A stretch of DNA of 64,000 nucleotides from Mesoflavibacter zeaxanthinifaciens DSM 18436. GTDB taxonomy: Bacteria; Bacteroidota; Bacteroidia; Flavobacteriales; Flavobacteriaceae. Every line of letters starts with the position of its first letter. The stretch's first letter is position 1. The stretch lies in the NCBI RefSeq assembly GCF_000422365.1, contig NZ_AULQ01000006.1, forward strand, positions 252,550 to 316,549. Reading direction: 5' to 3'. This document shows, one piece after another, positions 25,409-34,891 of the stretch. Both the position numbers and the translations under genes were made by a program. A model generated the notes under the pieces. The model was not told the DNA's origin and did not search any database. It was given only the letters and a program-made list of their open reading frames with translations.

Positions 25409-26851
25409 ATGAGAAAAAAATTACTTTTTTTTATTTTTCTATTAACTTCTTTCTTTAATTATGCTCAGGTTGGAATAAATACATCATCTCCAGATCCATC
25501 ATCTGTGTTAGATATTGTATCTACAACATCAGGAATGTTAGCACCAAGAATGACTACAGTACAGCGTAACGCTATAGCTAGTCCTGCTAATGGATTATTA
25601 GTTTATGATACAGATTTAGGATTATTCTATTTTTATGATAATTCTTCTTGGAAACCTTTGTCTTCCTCACAACGTAATAATTACAAATTAATTAAAAGTG
25701 AAGCCGATTTAGCTGCTGAGTTAGTTGCTGGTAGTGGCACAACTTATCTTCTAGACTCAAACACATATTACGAAATTAATGGACTTATAACGCTGTCTTA
25801 TCCAATAGAGCTAAATAACGCCTATGTATCAGGAGAAGATACTAATAATGATATTTTATTAAGGACTACAGGAAATATATTTGAAGGAGATACTGGTGGA
25901 TCTGTTAGAAACTTAACTTTACAAGCTACTGCAGGTTCAGTTTTTAATTTATCTGAAATAACAAATACCCAAAATTTAATTTTTAGAGATGCTGTAATAG
26001 TTAGTTCTGCTTCTGTTGGTAGTATTTCAGGATTTAATTTAGTCTTTTTTAGTATTGTACAATATGTTGGTAATACTACAGGTATAGTTTTTACAAATAT
26101 AAATCAATTACTTCTTAATTCTGAAGGTTGGGATGGGAGTAATTCAGGTACTTATCAAACCTTTGTTGGTAATTTTGAAGTTATAGCTAAGCAAGGTGGG
26201 TTTAGTGAAGTTGTAGGTGCTACAGCAGCAATAGATGTGCTAGGTATAACATCTTTAACAGGAGGAGGCACATTAAGAACTGTAGACTTTTTTGGAGGCG
26301 GTAATTATATAAATGGACCAGGAACTTATACTAATTACAATTTTAATACCGATTGGGATGTTGATTGTGCAGGAATACCAGTAGAAAAAGATGCAGTTGC
26401 AGCTGGTAATTTTTATTATGATGGACCCGTAACTAGTGGTTTTTCTCAAAATGTTAATGATGGAGGTACCGATGAAGTTCAAGGTAACGGTACTTTTGCT
26501 AGTAATAATTTATTTAGGTTCACTACGAATGGAGGAAATAATGGATTACAATATGAAGGTTTAAAAAGTAGGCAATTTCAAATTAATGCTACATTATCAG
26601 TAAGAGTAATTAATGCTGCAGGTAACTTTTATGCTTTTTATATAGCTGTGAGAAATTCTGGAGGAACAACTATTCTAAATGAATCAAGGTCTATTGTATA
26701 TATAGATTCTGATGCGCAAATTCAAAACGTTGCGATTAATCAAAATACCATTTTAAACACTAACGATGTCGTAGAAGTACATGTGCAGAGATTAACAGGA
26801 TCTGGGACAGATAACTTAATTATTTTTTCTGAAAATTTAAGTATTAACTAA
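25409..26851 (+). CDS. Secreted surface protein of unknown function
   Basis: The 480-residue protein starts with a signal peptide (KKLLFFIFLLTSFFNYAQ) and the N-terminal region VGINTSSPDPSSVLDI..GMLAPRMTTVQRNAI common to many flavobacterial exported proteins. The rest is Asn/Gly/Thr-rich and beta-structured, with right-handed beta-helix-like repeats (TNTQNLIFRDAVI, for example). No T9SS sorting domain is evident at the C terminus, which ends NLSIN. It may be a surface or fibre component. Its stop codon shares two bases with the stop of the convergent TonB-dependent receptor gene. Confidence 0.75.
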   Translation: MRKKLLFFIFLLTSFFNYAQVGINTSSPDPSSVLDIVSTTSGMLAPRMTTVQRNAIASPANGLLVYDTDLGLFYFYDNSSWKPLSSSQRNNYKLIKSEADLAAELVAGSGTTYLLDSNTYYEINGLITLSYPIELNNAYVSGEDTNNDILLRTTGNIFEGDTGGSVRNLTLQATAGSVFNLSEITNTQNLIFRDAVIVSSASVGSISGFNLVFFSIVQYVGNTTGIVFTNINQLLLNSEGWDGSNSGTYQTFVGNFEVIAKQGGFSEVVGATAAIDVLGITSLTGGGTLRTVDFFGGGNYINGPGTYTNYNFNTDWDVDCAGIPVEKDAVAAGNFYYDGPVTSGFSQNVNDGGTDEVQGNGTFASNNLFRFTTNGGNNGLQYEGLKSRQFQINATLSVRVINAAGNFYAFYIAVRNSGGTTILNESRSIVYIDSDAQIQNVAINQNTILNTNDVVEVHVQRLTGSGTDNLIIFSENLSIN

Positions 26852-29313
26852 AACCTCATAGTTGTTCTTACATTAAACACTCTTGGTGTTAAATAGTTGG
26901 GGATAGCATATTGACGTTTACTGTACACATCTCTAACCCATGTGTTGGTTATAGAGTTTTGCACGTTAAAAACGTTAAATATTTCAAAACCAAAAGACAA
27001 TTCTTTAAACGGTTTTTTCCAACCACTATCAAATTGTTTGTCTTTATCAACTAATACAAATTGTAATCCAACATCTGCACGTTTGTAGTCTGGTAAACGG
27101 TTTTGGTATACGTAAGGATCTGCATAACTTGGTGAACCACCAGGTAAACCTGTATTGTATACTAAATTTAAGTACATTTTCATGCTAGGTATGTTTGGTA
27201 CATAATCTTGAAATAACGCAGCAAACTTTAGTCGTTGATCTGTTGGTCTAGGTATGTAGCCTCTATCATTAATGTTTTCTTCGGTTTTTAAGTAACCAAA
27301 ACTAAACCAACTTTCGGTACCAGGAACAAACTCTCCATTTAAACGTAAATCTAATCCGTATGCATAAGCTTCTGCATTATTATTTGCTCTGTATCTTATT
27401 CTAACATTTTCTAATGTGTATGGATTTACATCGGTTAGTTTTTTGTAATAAGCTTCACTAGTTAATTTAAAAGGTCTATCCCAAATTTTAAAGCTATAAT
27501 CATTCCCAACAACTAAATGTATAGATTTTTGCGCTTTAACATCTGTGTTAACTACACCAAATCGATCACGTAATTCTCTGTAAAAAGGTGGTTGATAATA
27601 TAATCCTCCACTTACTCTAAACAGCATATCTTTGTCCCAGTTAGGTTTTATGGCGAATTGCGCACGAGGAGAAAAAACAGATTGACTAACAGACTGATTG
27701 GTTAATGCATCATCTACGGTCCAACTATGACTTCTTACACCAGCATTGTACCAAACATCATGTTCGCCAATTTTACTGCGTAAACTCCATTGTACATATG
27801 CTTGCAGACGATTTATAACTGTACTATTAGTAGCTCTTACATTTTGATAAGCTTCTAAAGGACCTTGGTAAGGCTCATATGGTTGCTCGTTAAACGCATC
27901 AGAACTTGGTGGATTTATAGAAAAGCCTGCAGAATCTATGACTTCCCATTCTACTAAACGGTCTCTAATATCTTCATTTGTATATTTAATTGAAAACTTA
28001 AATTCGTTTTCATTTTTAGTATATGTTCCTTTTGCTTCTATGGTAGAAATTAACGCATCTAAATCGTTACGACCATGATTAAGTTGGCTTCCAATACCTT
28101 CAGCAAATTCGACTTCACCAAAATTATCGTCACCAATATTACTGTTTACTTCACCTAAAGCATATTGTGCTAATATGTCAAAATACTCTTCTTCAGTTGT
28201 GTGGTAAGTAGAGGTAACAAGACTTAAATCTAGATCGTTATTTACTTTATAATTAGCGCTTAAAGCACCAAATAGTGTTTGGTATTGATCTTTTTCTTGT
28301 CCTTCGTACCTTACTACTAATGCTAATGGGTTGTCTAATGTACCAAAGTTGGTTTGACGCGTAAGTGGTATGTAGTTGTATTTATTTAATGATGCATTAC
28401 CTAAAAAACTAAGTTCAAATTTATCAGTAAATCTATAAGTAAAATAACTTTGAAGGTCTGCAAAAGTTGGGTTGAAGTTAGTTTCTGTTTCTTGAGCATC
28501 TACCAATAAACTATTATCGCGGTATCTTAAACCTACAATACCTGTAAATTTTGAGTCATTACTTGCAGTTTCAACCGCTAAACTTCCACCTAGAAGACTT
28601 AAATTTGCTGCTATACCAAATTCGGTTGGCTTTTTATAAGTAATATCTAAAACTGAAGACAACTTATCGCCATATTTCGCTTGAAATCCACCAGCAGAAA
28701 ACTCGATATTACTAACTAAATCAGAATTAACAAAACTTAAACCTTCTTGTTGTCCAGATCTAATTAAAAACGGACGATACACCTCAATACCATTAACATA
28801 GATAAGGTTTTCGTCATAGTTTCCACCACGTACCGAGTATTGTGTGCTTAACTCGTTGTTGCTACTTACGCCAGGTAAGGTTTTTAAAAGATTTTCTACA
28901 CCAGCTTGTGCACCAGGAATTTTAATTAATGCATCTGGAGCTATTGTTACAATACCTTCTACATCTTTTCGTTTTTTACCATTTAAGACAACTGTAGATA
29001 TTTGTACAGCATCTTGTTTCATTACAGGATTAAATTCAAAAATCTCACCTTTTTTCAAATTAAATGTAGCTTCTACATTTTTAAATGATACATGAGAAAA
29101 TACGACGGTAACATCTGTGTTAGCAGGAATTTTTAAAGAGAAAAAACCGTTACTGTTAGTTTGTGTTCCTAAATCTCCACTTTTAATATTTACAGCATCT
29201 ATGGGTTGATTAAATTCATCTAAAATCACACCATTTATTGTGGCTGTTTGCGCTAAAGCAACAATTGGTAGTAAGACAAAAAGAAGCTTTAAGGTTAGTT
29301 TTAGTTTTTTCAA
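26848..29313 (-). CDS. TonB-dependent outer-membrane receptor
   Basis: The 821-residue protein has a signal peptide ending VALAQ, a carboxypeptidase-like regulatory domain (residues about 22-105, ATINGVILDEFNQPIDAV), a plug domain (about 110-230, with GVENLLKTLPGV and YSVRGGNYDENLIYVNG) and a 22-strand barrel ending in the aromatic strand VFNVRTTMRF. It imports a ligand across the outer membrane with TonB energy. No SusD partner is adjacent, so it is more like a siderophore or vitamin receptor than a Sus glycan transporter, although the ligand is not inferable. It follows the peptidase gene by 12 bases. Confidence 0.9.
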   Translation of the reverse strand: MKKLKLTLKLLFVLLPIVALAQTATINGVILDEFNQPIDAVNIKSGDLGTQTNSNGFFSLKIPANTDVTVVFSHVSFKNVEATFNLKKGEIFEFNPVMKQDAVQISTVVLNGKKRKDVEGIVTIAPDALIKIPGAQAGVENLLKTLPGVSSNNELSTQYSVRGGNYDENLIYVNGIEVYRPFLIRSGQQEGLSFVNSDLVSNIEFSAGGFQAKYGDKLSSVLDITYKKPTEFGIAANLSLLGGSLAVETASNDSKFTGIVGLRYRDNSLLVDAQETETNFNPTFADLQSYFTYRFTDKFELSFLGNASLNKYNYIPLTRQTNFGTLDNPLALVVRYEGQEKDQYQTLFGALSANYKVNNDLDLSLVTSTYHTTEEEYFDILAQYALGEVNSNIGDDNFGEVEFAEGIGSQLNHGRNDLDALISTIEAKGTYTKNENEFKFSIKYTNEDIRDRLVEWEVIDSAGFSINPPSSDAFNEQPYEPYQGPLEAYQNVRATNSTVINRLQAYVQWSLRSKIGEHDVWYNAGVRSHSWTVDDALTNQSVSQSVFSPRAQFAIKPNWDKDMLFRVSGGLYYQPPFYRELRDRFGVVNTDVKAQKSIHLVVGNDYSFKIWDRPFKLTSEAYYKKLTDVNPYTLENVRIRYRANNNAEAYAYGLDLRLNGEFVPGTESWFSFGYLKTEENINDRGYIPRPTDQRLKFAALFQDYVPNIPSMKMYLNLVYNTGLPGGSPSYADPYVYQNRLPDYKRADVGLQFVLVDKDKQFDSGWKKPFKELSFGFEIFNVFNVQNSITNTWVRDVYSKRQYAIPNYLTPRVFNVRTTMRF

Positions 29314-29325
29314 AGGTCTAAAAAT

Positions 29326-31014
29326 TTATTTTCGATGGAAAGTTGCTTCAAATGTAGTGCTATTTCCAACATTATCTGTTACAATAACTTTTAAATTGTT
29401 ATTAGTCTCTTTAACGACGTTATCTTTAAAATCGTGTACAAGCATACCGGTTTTGTAATCATATTCCATTAAAATCCATTTTCCATTAACGGTTGCTCTG
29501 TAGTTAGAAATACCACTTTGCTTATCTTCAATTTTAAGTTTTAAAAATCGATATTTACTCATCCATTTACCATCAGTAAAATTTACAGGTTTTATAGTAG
29601 GCGCAACTGTATCTCTTGCTAAACAATATGTTCCTAAGTTTTTAGTCCTAGTGTATAAAACGTTGTCTTTTTGTTTTGTAGAAGAGTAGCTAGGAAAGTT
29701 ATTCCATCCAACTAATCTAGCAATATAAACTTGTTTTAAATCTTCTGGAGAATAACCTGTAATGTCATAATTTATTGTAAAGTACTTATTAGCAGCTCTG
29801 TTTTTATCATGTACTTTTACAGTATCAGAATGTACTTGAAAGTCCATAAAAAAACTGTCATAAAATGTTTCTTTAGGAATATTAACGCTAATTTTATCCT
29901 TTTCTAAAATCACATTTTCTTCTTTGTTAATATAATATTGAGAGGTGAAGTTTGTTGCAGTTTCTGAAACTGGAGTTGTGTCTCCATTAATATTTAAGTC
30001 AATAATTGTGGTGTTACCTTCAAAATCTTCAACTTTAATTTTGTACAAAGACGCTATAGAATCGTAAACCATAATATATCCATCATCTACTAAATTGTCA
30101 TACATACTTAACGGGTTATTAGTATCTAAAAATAGTTTTTGAAGGCGTTCTTTTTTTTCAGAATAATGAGGATAATCGATTAAACGATTTAGATGTTTAG
30201 ACTCGTCAAAAGAAAAACGCTTAAAATTAATAGTAAAATTAGGCATACCATTTAAGGCAGTTTCAATTTTGTAAACACCATTTTTATTTGCGGCTAGGTC
30301 TTGTCTGTCTATTGTATTTATTGCAAAACCAATTTTGCCGTAAGCTTTTATGTCTTCAACTTTATAATCACCATTTTGAAGTGGAATTAGTCGTAGTTTT
30401 TGTTTTAAATTTGAATTATTAACATGTGATAGTTCGTTAATAGGGTAGGCGTAGATGCTTTTTACAATTGGTTTTTTAGTGTCTTTAACTTTAATGCCAA
30501 AAAGTAAAGGATTTATTGGGCGTTCTTGATTATCTCTAATTTCATAATGTAAATGTGGTCCGCCAGAGCTACCGGTATTACCAGAAAAAGCAATGATTTC
30601 TCCTTTGGTTAAAATGAGTTCGTTGTTAGAAGGAAAAACTTCAACCTCAAAAGATTCTTGTTCGTATTGTTTCTTTTTTATAAAGCTTTCAATTTTATCA
30701 GAAAAGTGTTGTAAGTGTGCATAGACAGTTGTGTAACCGTTGGGATGAGTAATATAAAGTGCTTTACCATATCCAAAATGAGCAATTTTAATTCTGCTAA
30801 CATATCCGCTTGCTGCAGCATAGACTTTTAAACCTTCACGCTGTTTTGTTTTAATATCTAATCCAGAATGAAAATGATTGCTTCTAAGTTCTCCAAACGT
30901 ACCAGCTAAAATAGTTTCGCCATCCAAAGGTGAGGCAAAATAATCTTGAGGGTACATATTTTGAGCATTGATAAAACTAGAAAAAAATAAAAAGAGAAAT
31001 GTTATAAATCGCAT
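29326..31014 (-). CDS. M23-family (LytM) metallopeptidase
   Basis: The 562-residue exported protein has a signal peptide (ITFLFLFFSSFINA) and an N-terminal LytM domain. Zn-binding residues are seen as HFHSGLD and GPHLHYEIR around residues 50-170. The long C-terminal part, from about residue 190, is a beta-rich extension common in flavobacterial homologues. It probably cleaves peptidoglycan crosslinks in the periplasm. Two in-frame ATGs (31014 and 31023) both precede the signal peptide; the shorter form is taken. It is cotranscribed with the TonB-dependent receptor gene after it. Confidence 0.88.
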   Translation of the reverse strand: MRFITFLFLFFSSFINAQNMYPQDYFASPLDGETILAGTFGELRSNHFHSGLDIKTKQREGLKVYAAASGYVSRIKIAHFGYGKALYITHPNGYTTVYAHLQHFSDKIESFIKKKQYEQESFEVEVFPSNNELILTKGEIIAFSGNTGSSGGPHLHYEIRDNQERPINPLLFGIKVKDTKKPIVKSIYAYPINELSHVNNSNLKQKLRLIPLQNGDYKVEDIKAYGKIGFAINTIDRQDLAANKNGVYKIETALNGMPNFTINFKRFSFDESKHLNRLIDYPHYSEKKERLQKLFLDTNNPLSMYDNLVDDGYIMVYDSIASLYKIKVEDFEGNTTIIDLNINGDTTPVSETATNFTSQYYINKEENVILEKDKISVNIPKETFYDSFFMDFQVHSDTVKVHDKNRAANKYFTINYDITGYSPEDLKQVYIARLVGWNNFPSYSSTKQKDNVLYTRTKNLGTYCLARDTVAPTIKPVNFTDGKWMSKYRFLKLKIEDKQSGISNYRATVNGKWILMEYDYKTGMLVHDFKDNVVKETNNNLKVIVTDNVGNSTTFEATFHRK

Positions 31015-31135
31015 AAAATACATGTTACTGCTAAAATAGAAATAAGGTTTTAATTAGCAAACAAAAATCAATAACTAGACCAACCATTTGATTTTTAAAT
31101 ACTTTTTTTAAAAATAAAATTTTATGAAAAAACAA

Positions 31136-31165
31136 TTGTATAATCCTACGGTTTGATTAACTTTG
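31136..31165 (+). promoter_or_regulatory. Promoter of the coiled-coil/zapA operon
   Basis: A -33 TTG (31136-31138), 19 bases of spacer and an exact -7 TAACTTTG (31158-31165) make a complete Bacteroidota promoter. The ATG at 31191 lies 25 bases downstream. Confidence 0.7.
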
Positions 31166-31190
31166 TAAGATAAGTATAGGTATTAGCAGA

Positions 31191-31481
31191 ATGAGTAAAA
31201 TTGAAGACATTGTTGATAATCTAGAGCAAAAAATTAGCAAAGTCTTAAAGAGACAGCAAGTTTTAAAAGCAGAAAATGCTAAGCTAAAAGAAGCATTGCA
31301 ACAATCTCAATCAGTGTTAAAAGCCAAAGACCTAGAATTAGATAATTGGCAAGAAAAATATAATACACTTAAAATGGCTAACACCATACTTGGCAGTGAC
31401 AATGATAAACGAGAAACTAAGCTCAAGATAAATGCATTAATTAGAGAAATTGACCATTGTATAAGTCAATTATCTAGTTAA
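31191..31481 (+). CDS. Small coiled-coil protein upstream of zapA
   Basis: The 96-residue protein is almost entirely helical coiled coil, with heptad-like Leu/Ile/Val spacing (VDNLEQKISKVLKRQ, then KLKEALQQSQSVLKAKDLELDNWQ within residues 10-60). It lacks a signal peptide. It starts an operon with zapA, 13 bases before it, so a divisome role (ZapB-like partner of ZapA) is reasonable but is only inferred from position and shape. Misannotation as a tRNA synthetase fragment would not be supported by the sequence. Confidence 0.65.
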   Translation: MSKIEDIVDNLEQKISKVLKRQQVLKAENAKLKEALQQSQSVLKAKDLELDNWQEKYNTLKMANTILGSDNDKRETKLKINALIREIDHCISQLSS

Positions 31482-31494
31482 AATATTAAGATTA

Positions 31495-31788
31495 ATGGCA
31501 GACACACTAAAAATAAAGTTATCTATAGCAAATAGAGTGTATCCATTAACAATTGCACCAAGCCAAGAAGAAGGCTTAAGACTAGCTGCAAAAAAAATTG
31601 AAGCTATGATAAAGCAATTTGAGCAAAGCTATTCTGTTAGAGATAAGCAAGATGTATTGGCAATGTGCGCATTACAATTTGCTAGTCAAGTAGAGCAGAG
31701 CATATTAGATAAAGAGTACGTGTCAGAACATGTAGAAGAAAAGTTAAAAGCTTTAAACAATATGTTAGACACACATTTAAGTTTATAA
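31495..31788 (+). CDS. zapA: Cell division protein ZapA
   Basis: The 97-residue protein matches ZapA: an N-terminal strand pair KIKLSIANRVYPLTI, an EEGLRLAAKKIEAMI helix, and a C-terminal coiled coil. ZapA binds FtsZ and stabilises the Z ring. The order zapA - 6S RNA - rny follows immediately. The E. coli ssrS gene is also next to zapA, which is supporting evidence for both assignments. Confidence 0.88.
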   Translation: MADTLKIKLSIANRVYPLTIAPSQEEGLRLAAKKIEAMIKQFEQSYSVRDKQDVLAMCALQFASQVEQSILDKEYVSEHVEEKLKALNNMLDTHLSL

Positions 31789-31825
31789 AGTAAAACGTTC
31801 ATAACACATAAAATAATAGGTTACT

Positions 31826-31995
31826 GCCTACATTGATTATCTTTTTGAGAAACTCAACGTTAATTCTTTAAAAAGGGTGAGTTTAAGCTGTAAAAGCATG
31901 CTGCTAATACTATGTATTTGGGCAGATCCTTGATCAGTTTGTTAGCCCTAAACTTGTTTTTAAGGAGTTTTTTTCAAAACAAAATTAATGTAGGC
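31826..31995 (+). ncRNA. ssrS: 6S RNA (flavobacterial type)
   Basis: The 232-base gap between zapA and rny contains a closing stem of 11 pairs (31826-31836 with 31985-31995, one G-U) followed by a T run, enclosing about 150 bases. Inner helices are 31850-31856 with 31878-31884, and 31920-31923 with 31945-31948 around a short GATC hairpin. A long hairpin with a closing stem and a large internal region is the 6S architecture, and Bacteroidota carry 6S RNA in this gene context. 6S binds sigma-factor-bound RNA polymerase. The ends given are stem ends, not mapped ends. Confidence 0.7.
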
Positions 31996-32020
31996 TTTTT
32001 TTATATATAATTAATCAACA

Positions 32021-33592
32021 ATGGATAATACAATTTTAATAATTGCTGGTATTGCAATAGGAGCTTTAATAGGTTTTATTATTGCAAAAATGCTAGAACG
32101 AAGTAATGCATCAAAGCTAATTAAAAGTGCTAAAAAATCTGCAGCAGCTATTGTAAAAGAAGCAAATGCAGAAGGAGAAAGCATTAAAAAAGATAAAATT
32201 TTACAAGCTAAAGAAAAGTTTTTAGAGCTAAAGGCAGAGCATGAAAAAGTAATCATGAGCAGAGACAAGAAAATGTCTGATGCCGAAAAACGTATTAGAG
32301 ATAAAGAATCTCAAGTATCAAGTGAGTTATCAAAAACTAAAAAACTTAATGCTCAAATCGAAGAAAAATCTAATGATTTTGATCACCGATTAGAAGTATT
32401 AGAAAAGAAACAATCAGAACTTGATAAACTACATAAAAGTCAAGTAGAACAATTAGAAGTCATCTCTAGTTTATCTGCAGACGAAGCAAAGCAACAGTTA
32501 GTAGAGTCTTTAAAAGGAGAAGCTAAAAGCGATGCTATGGCTTATATCCAAGATAAAATGGAAGAAGCTAAATTAACAGCTCAACAAGAAGCCAAAAAGA
32601 TCATCATTAATACAATACAACGTATTGGTACAGAAGAAGCTGTAGATAACTGTGTATCTGTATTTAATATAGAAAGTGATGACGTTAAAGGACGTATTAT
32701 TGGTCGAGAAGGAAGAAATATTAGAGCAATAGAGGCAGCTACTGGAGTAGAAATTATAGTAGATGATACACCAGAAGCAATTATACTTTCTTGTTTTGAC
32801 TCTGTAAGACGTGAAGTTGCACGTTTATCTTTACATAAACTAGTTACAGACGGACGTATACATCCAGCACGTATTGAAGAAGTTGTTAAAAAGACACAAA
32901 AACAAATAGAGCAGGAGATTATAGAAGTTGGAAAGCGTACTGTTATAGACTTAGGTATTCATGGATTACATCCAGAATTAATTAAAATGGTTGGACGTAT
33001 GAAATATCGTTCTTCTTACGGTCAAAACTTATTACAACACTCACGTGAAGTTGCTAAACTTTGTGGTGTAATGGCTGCAGAGTTAGGATTAAACCCTAAA
33101 TTAGCTAAAAGAGCAGGTTTATTACATGATATAGGAAAAGTGCCAGATGCAGAAGCAGATATGGAAACACCTCATGCTATATTAGGTATGCAATGGGCAG
33201 AAAAATTTGGAGAAAAACCAGATGTGTGTAACGCAATTGGTGCTCACCATGACGAAATAGAGATGAAATCTTTATTATCACCAATTATTCAAGTTTGTGA
33301 TGCTATATCTGGAGCTAGACCAGGAGCAAGACGACAAGTGTTAGATAGCTATATCCAAAGATTAAAAGATCTTGAAGAAATTGCTTTTGGTTTTAATGGC
33401 GTTAAAAAAGCTTATGCAATACAAGCAGGTAGAGAGCTACGTGTTATCGTAGAAAGCGAAAAAGTGAGCGACCAAAATGCTGCTGATTTATCATTTAATA
33501 TTTCTCAAAAAATACAAACAGATATGACTTATCCTGGACAAGTTAAAGTTACTGTTATTAGAGAAACTAGAGCAATTAATATTGCTAAATAA
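32021..33592 (+). CDS. rny: Ribonuclease Y
   Basis: The 523-residue endoribonuclease initiates mRNA decay at the membrane. Parts seen: an N-terminal membrane helix (residues about 3-25), a long coiled coil (about 60-170), a KH domain (about 205-275, [21 protein letters not shown]) and an HD domain (about 335-430, with [12 protein letters not shown] and [10 protein letters not shown]). Length and order are normal for the family. The gene follows the 6S RNA and ends in a terminator shared with the histidine kinase gene. Confidence 0.95.
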   Translation: MDNTILIIAGIAIGALIGFIIAKMLERSNASKLIKSAKKSAAAIVKEANAEGESIKKDKILQAKEKFLELKAEHEKVIMSRDKKMSDAEKRIRDKESQVSSELSKTKKLNAQIEEKSNDFDHRLEVLEKKQSELDKLHKSQVEQLEVISSLSADEAKQQLVESLKGEAKSDAMAYIQDKMEEAKLTAQQEAKKIIINTIQRIGTEEAVDNCVSVFNIESDDVKGRIIGREGRNIRAIEAATGVEIIVDDTPEAIILSCFDSVRREVARLSLHKLVTDGRIHPARIEEVVKKTQKQIEQEIIEVGKRTVIDLGIHGLHPELIKMVGRMKYRSSYGQNLLQHSREVAKLCGVMAAELGLNPKLAKRAGLLHDIGKVPDAEADMETPHAILGMQWAEKFGEKPDVCNAIGAHHDEIEMKSLLSPIIQVCDAISGARPGARRQVLDSYIQRLKDLEEIAFGFNGVKKAYAIQAGRELRVIVESEKVSDQNAADLSFNISQKIQTDMTYPGQVKVTVIRETRAINIAK

Positions 33593-33620
33593 AAAATAAT
33601 CTAATAATTAATAGATATAA

Positions 33621-33648
33621 AAAAATCCAGCTTAATGCTGGATTTTTT
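33621..33648. terminator. Bidirectional terminator shared by rny and the histidine kinase gene
   Basis: A stem of about 10 bp (33622-33631 with 33637-33646) with A- and T-runs. The stop codon of the kinase gene (33632-33634) sits in the loop, so the terminator overlaps the end of the coding region. Confidence 0.8.
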
Positions 33649-34783
33649 GATTTGGTAAGTGTAGCATAAAACTTGTACCAACATTAATTTTGCTTTTAAC
33701 ATCTATAGTACCTCCAAAGGTTTCTAGTTGGTTTTTAACTAAATATAATCCAACTCCTTCTGCTTCTGGATTGTTATGAAAAGTCTTATATAACCCAAAT
33801 AGATCTTTTTCAAATTTATCTAAATCTATCCCAATACCATTATCTTTTACTGTTAGATTAGTATAATCATCTAAACATTCAGCAGAAATTAAAATTTCAG
33901 GATTCCTATCAGGATGTTTATATTTTATTGCATTAGTTACTAAATTTTGAATGATACTATATAGGTAAGACTTATTGAAATTGACTGTACATTTATCAGA
34001 AATATCTACTTTAATATTAGCTTGCTTTTCGGCAATTAAGTATTCTAAATCTTTTAAAACATTATTGACCTTTGTAACTAACTTAATGTCTTCTGTGGTT
34101 TCTTCTGGTTGGGATTGTATTGAAACGATTTCACTTAAATCATTAATAGTTTTTGTTAATGATTTTGATAAGGTTTTCATGTAACCTAACATTTCTGCTT
34201 TTTCTTTTACATCTTCAGCTTCATCATAAAGCTCTAGTAAACTTTCAAAATTTCCAGCATGTTGTTTTAGGTTGTGGGTAACAATGTGAGCAAAGTTTTG
34301 AAGTTTACTATTTTTTTTAGCTATTAAATCTAGTGTTTCTTTAATTTTCTGTTCATTATCAGCATAATCTGTTATATCTACATGGGTACCAATAACTCTA
34401 GTAGCTTCTCCTAAACTATTTTTTTCTATATATTGACCGCGATCTAAAACCCATCTGTAAGTACCATCTTTATGAAGCACACGATGTTTGTTTTCGTAAT
34501 CAGGAAGTGAACCGTTAAGATGATCTTGAAAGTCTTTAAAATATTGCTCTCTGTCTTCTGGGTGAACACGATCATTCCAATCGTTTACATTAAAGCCAAA
34601 GGAATCATCATCTTCAAATCCTATTATAGCTTTTGAAGGTTTAGAAAAGAAAACTTTGTTTTCTTTTGCATCAAAATCCCAAATACCAACTTTTGAAATC
34701 TCTAAGGCTAGTTGCCATTTTACATCTTCAATATGTTGGTTATTAGAGTGTTTTAACTTAAGTTCTTTTAATAACTGTGACAT
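33632..34783 (-). CDS. PAS-domain sensor histidine kinase (cytosolic)
   Basis: The 383-residue protein has a PAS domain (residues about 27-140, WDFDAKEN..VHPEDREQYF..DITDY), a dimerisation helix with the phospho-acceptor candidate H170 in VTHNLKQHAG, and a HATPase_c domain (about 250-380, IIQNLVTNAIKYKHP and VKDNGIGIDLDKFEKDLFGLYKTFH). There is no membrane segment, so it probably senses an intracellular signal. No response regulator gene is adjacent; it is an orphan kinase. A 16-bp palindrome lies upstream. Its stop codon is in the loop of a shared terminator. Confidence 0.85.
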   Translation of the reverse strand: MSQLLKELKLKHSNNQHIEDVKWQLALEISKVGIWDFDAKENKVFFSKPSKAIIGFEDDDSFGFNVNDWNDRVHPEDREQYFKDFQDHLNGSLPDYENKHRVLHKDGTYRWVLDRGQYIEKNSLGEATRVIGTHVDITDYADNEQKIKETLDLIAKKNSKLQNFAHIVTHNLKQHAGNFESLLELYDEAEDVKEKAEMLGYMKTLSKSLTKTINDLSEIVSIQSQPEETTEDIKLVTKVNNVLKDLEYLIAEKQANIKVDISDKCTVNFNKSYLYSIIQNLVTNAIKYKHPDRNPEILISAECLDDYTNLTVKDNGIGIDLDKFEKDLFGLYKTFHNNPEAEGVGLYLVKNQLETFGGTIDVKSKINVGTSFMLHLPNQKIQH

Positions 34784-34846
34784 ACAGGTTGTACTGTTGT
34801 GTTAAATTTAAGACTAAGTTAGTGTAAGGGATTCTGAACAAATATA

Positions 34847-34862
34847 TTCAACATATGTTGAA
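34847..34862. promoter_or_regulatory. 16-bp perfect palindrome upstream of the histidine kinase gene
   Basis: TTCAACATATGTTGAA lies 63 bases upstream of the kinase start and 30 bases beyond the end of xerD. It could be an operator for a dimeric regulator; without a T-tail it is not a terminator. Confidence 0.5.
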
Positions 34863-34891
34863 ATTCAAAAAATAATCGATAAAGTACAACT

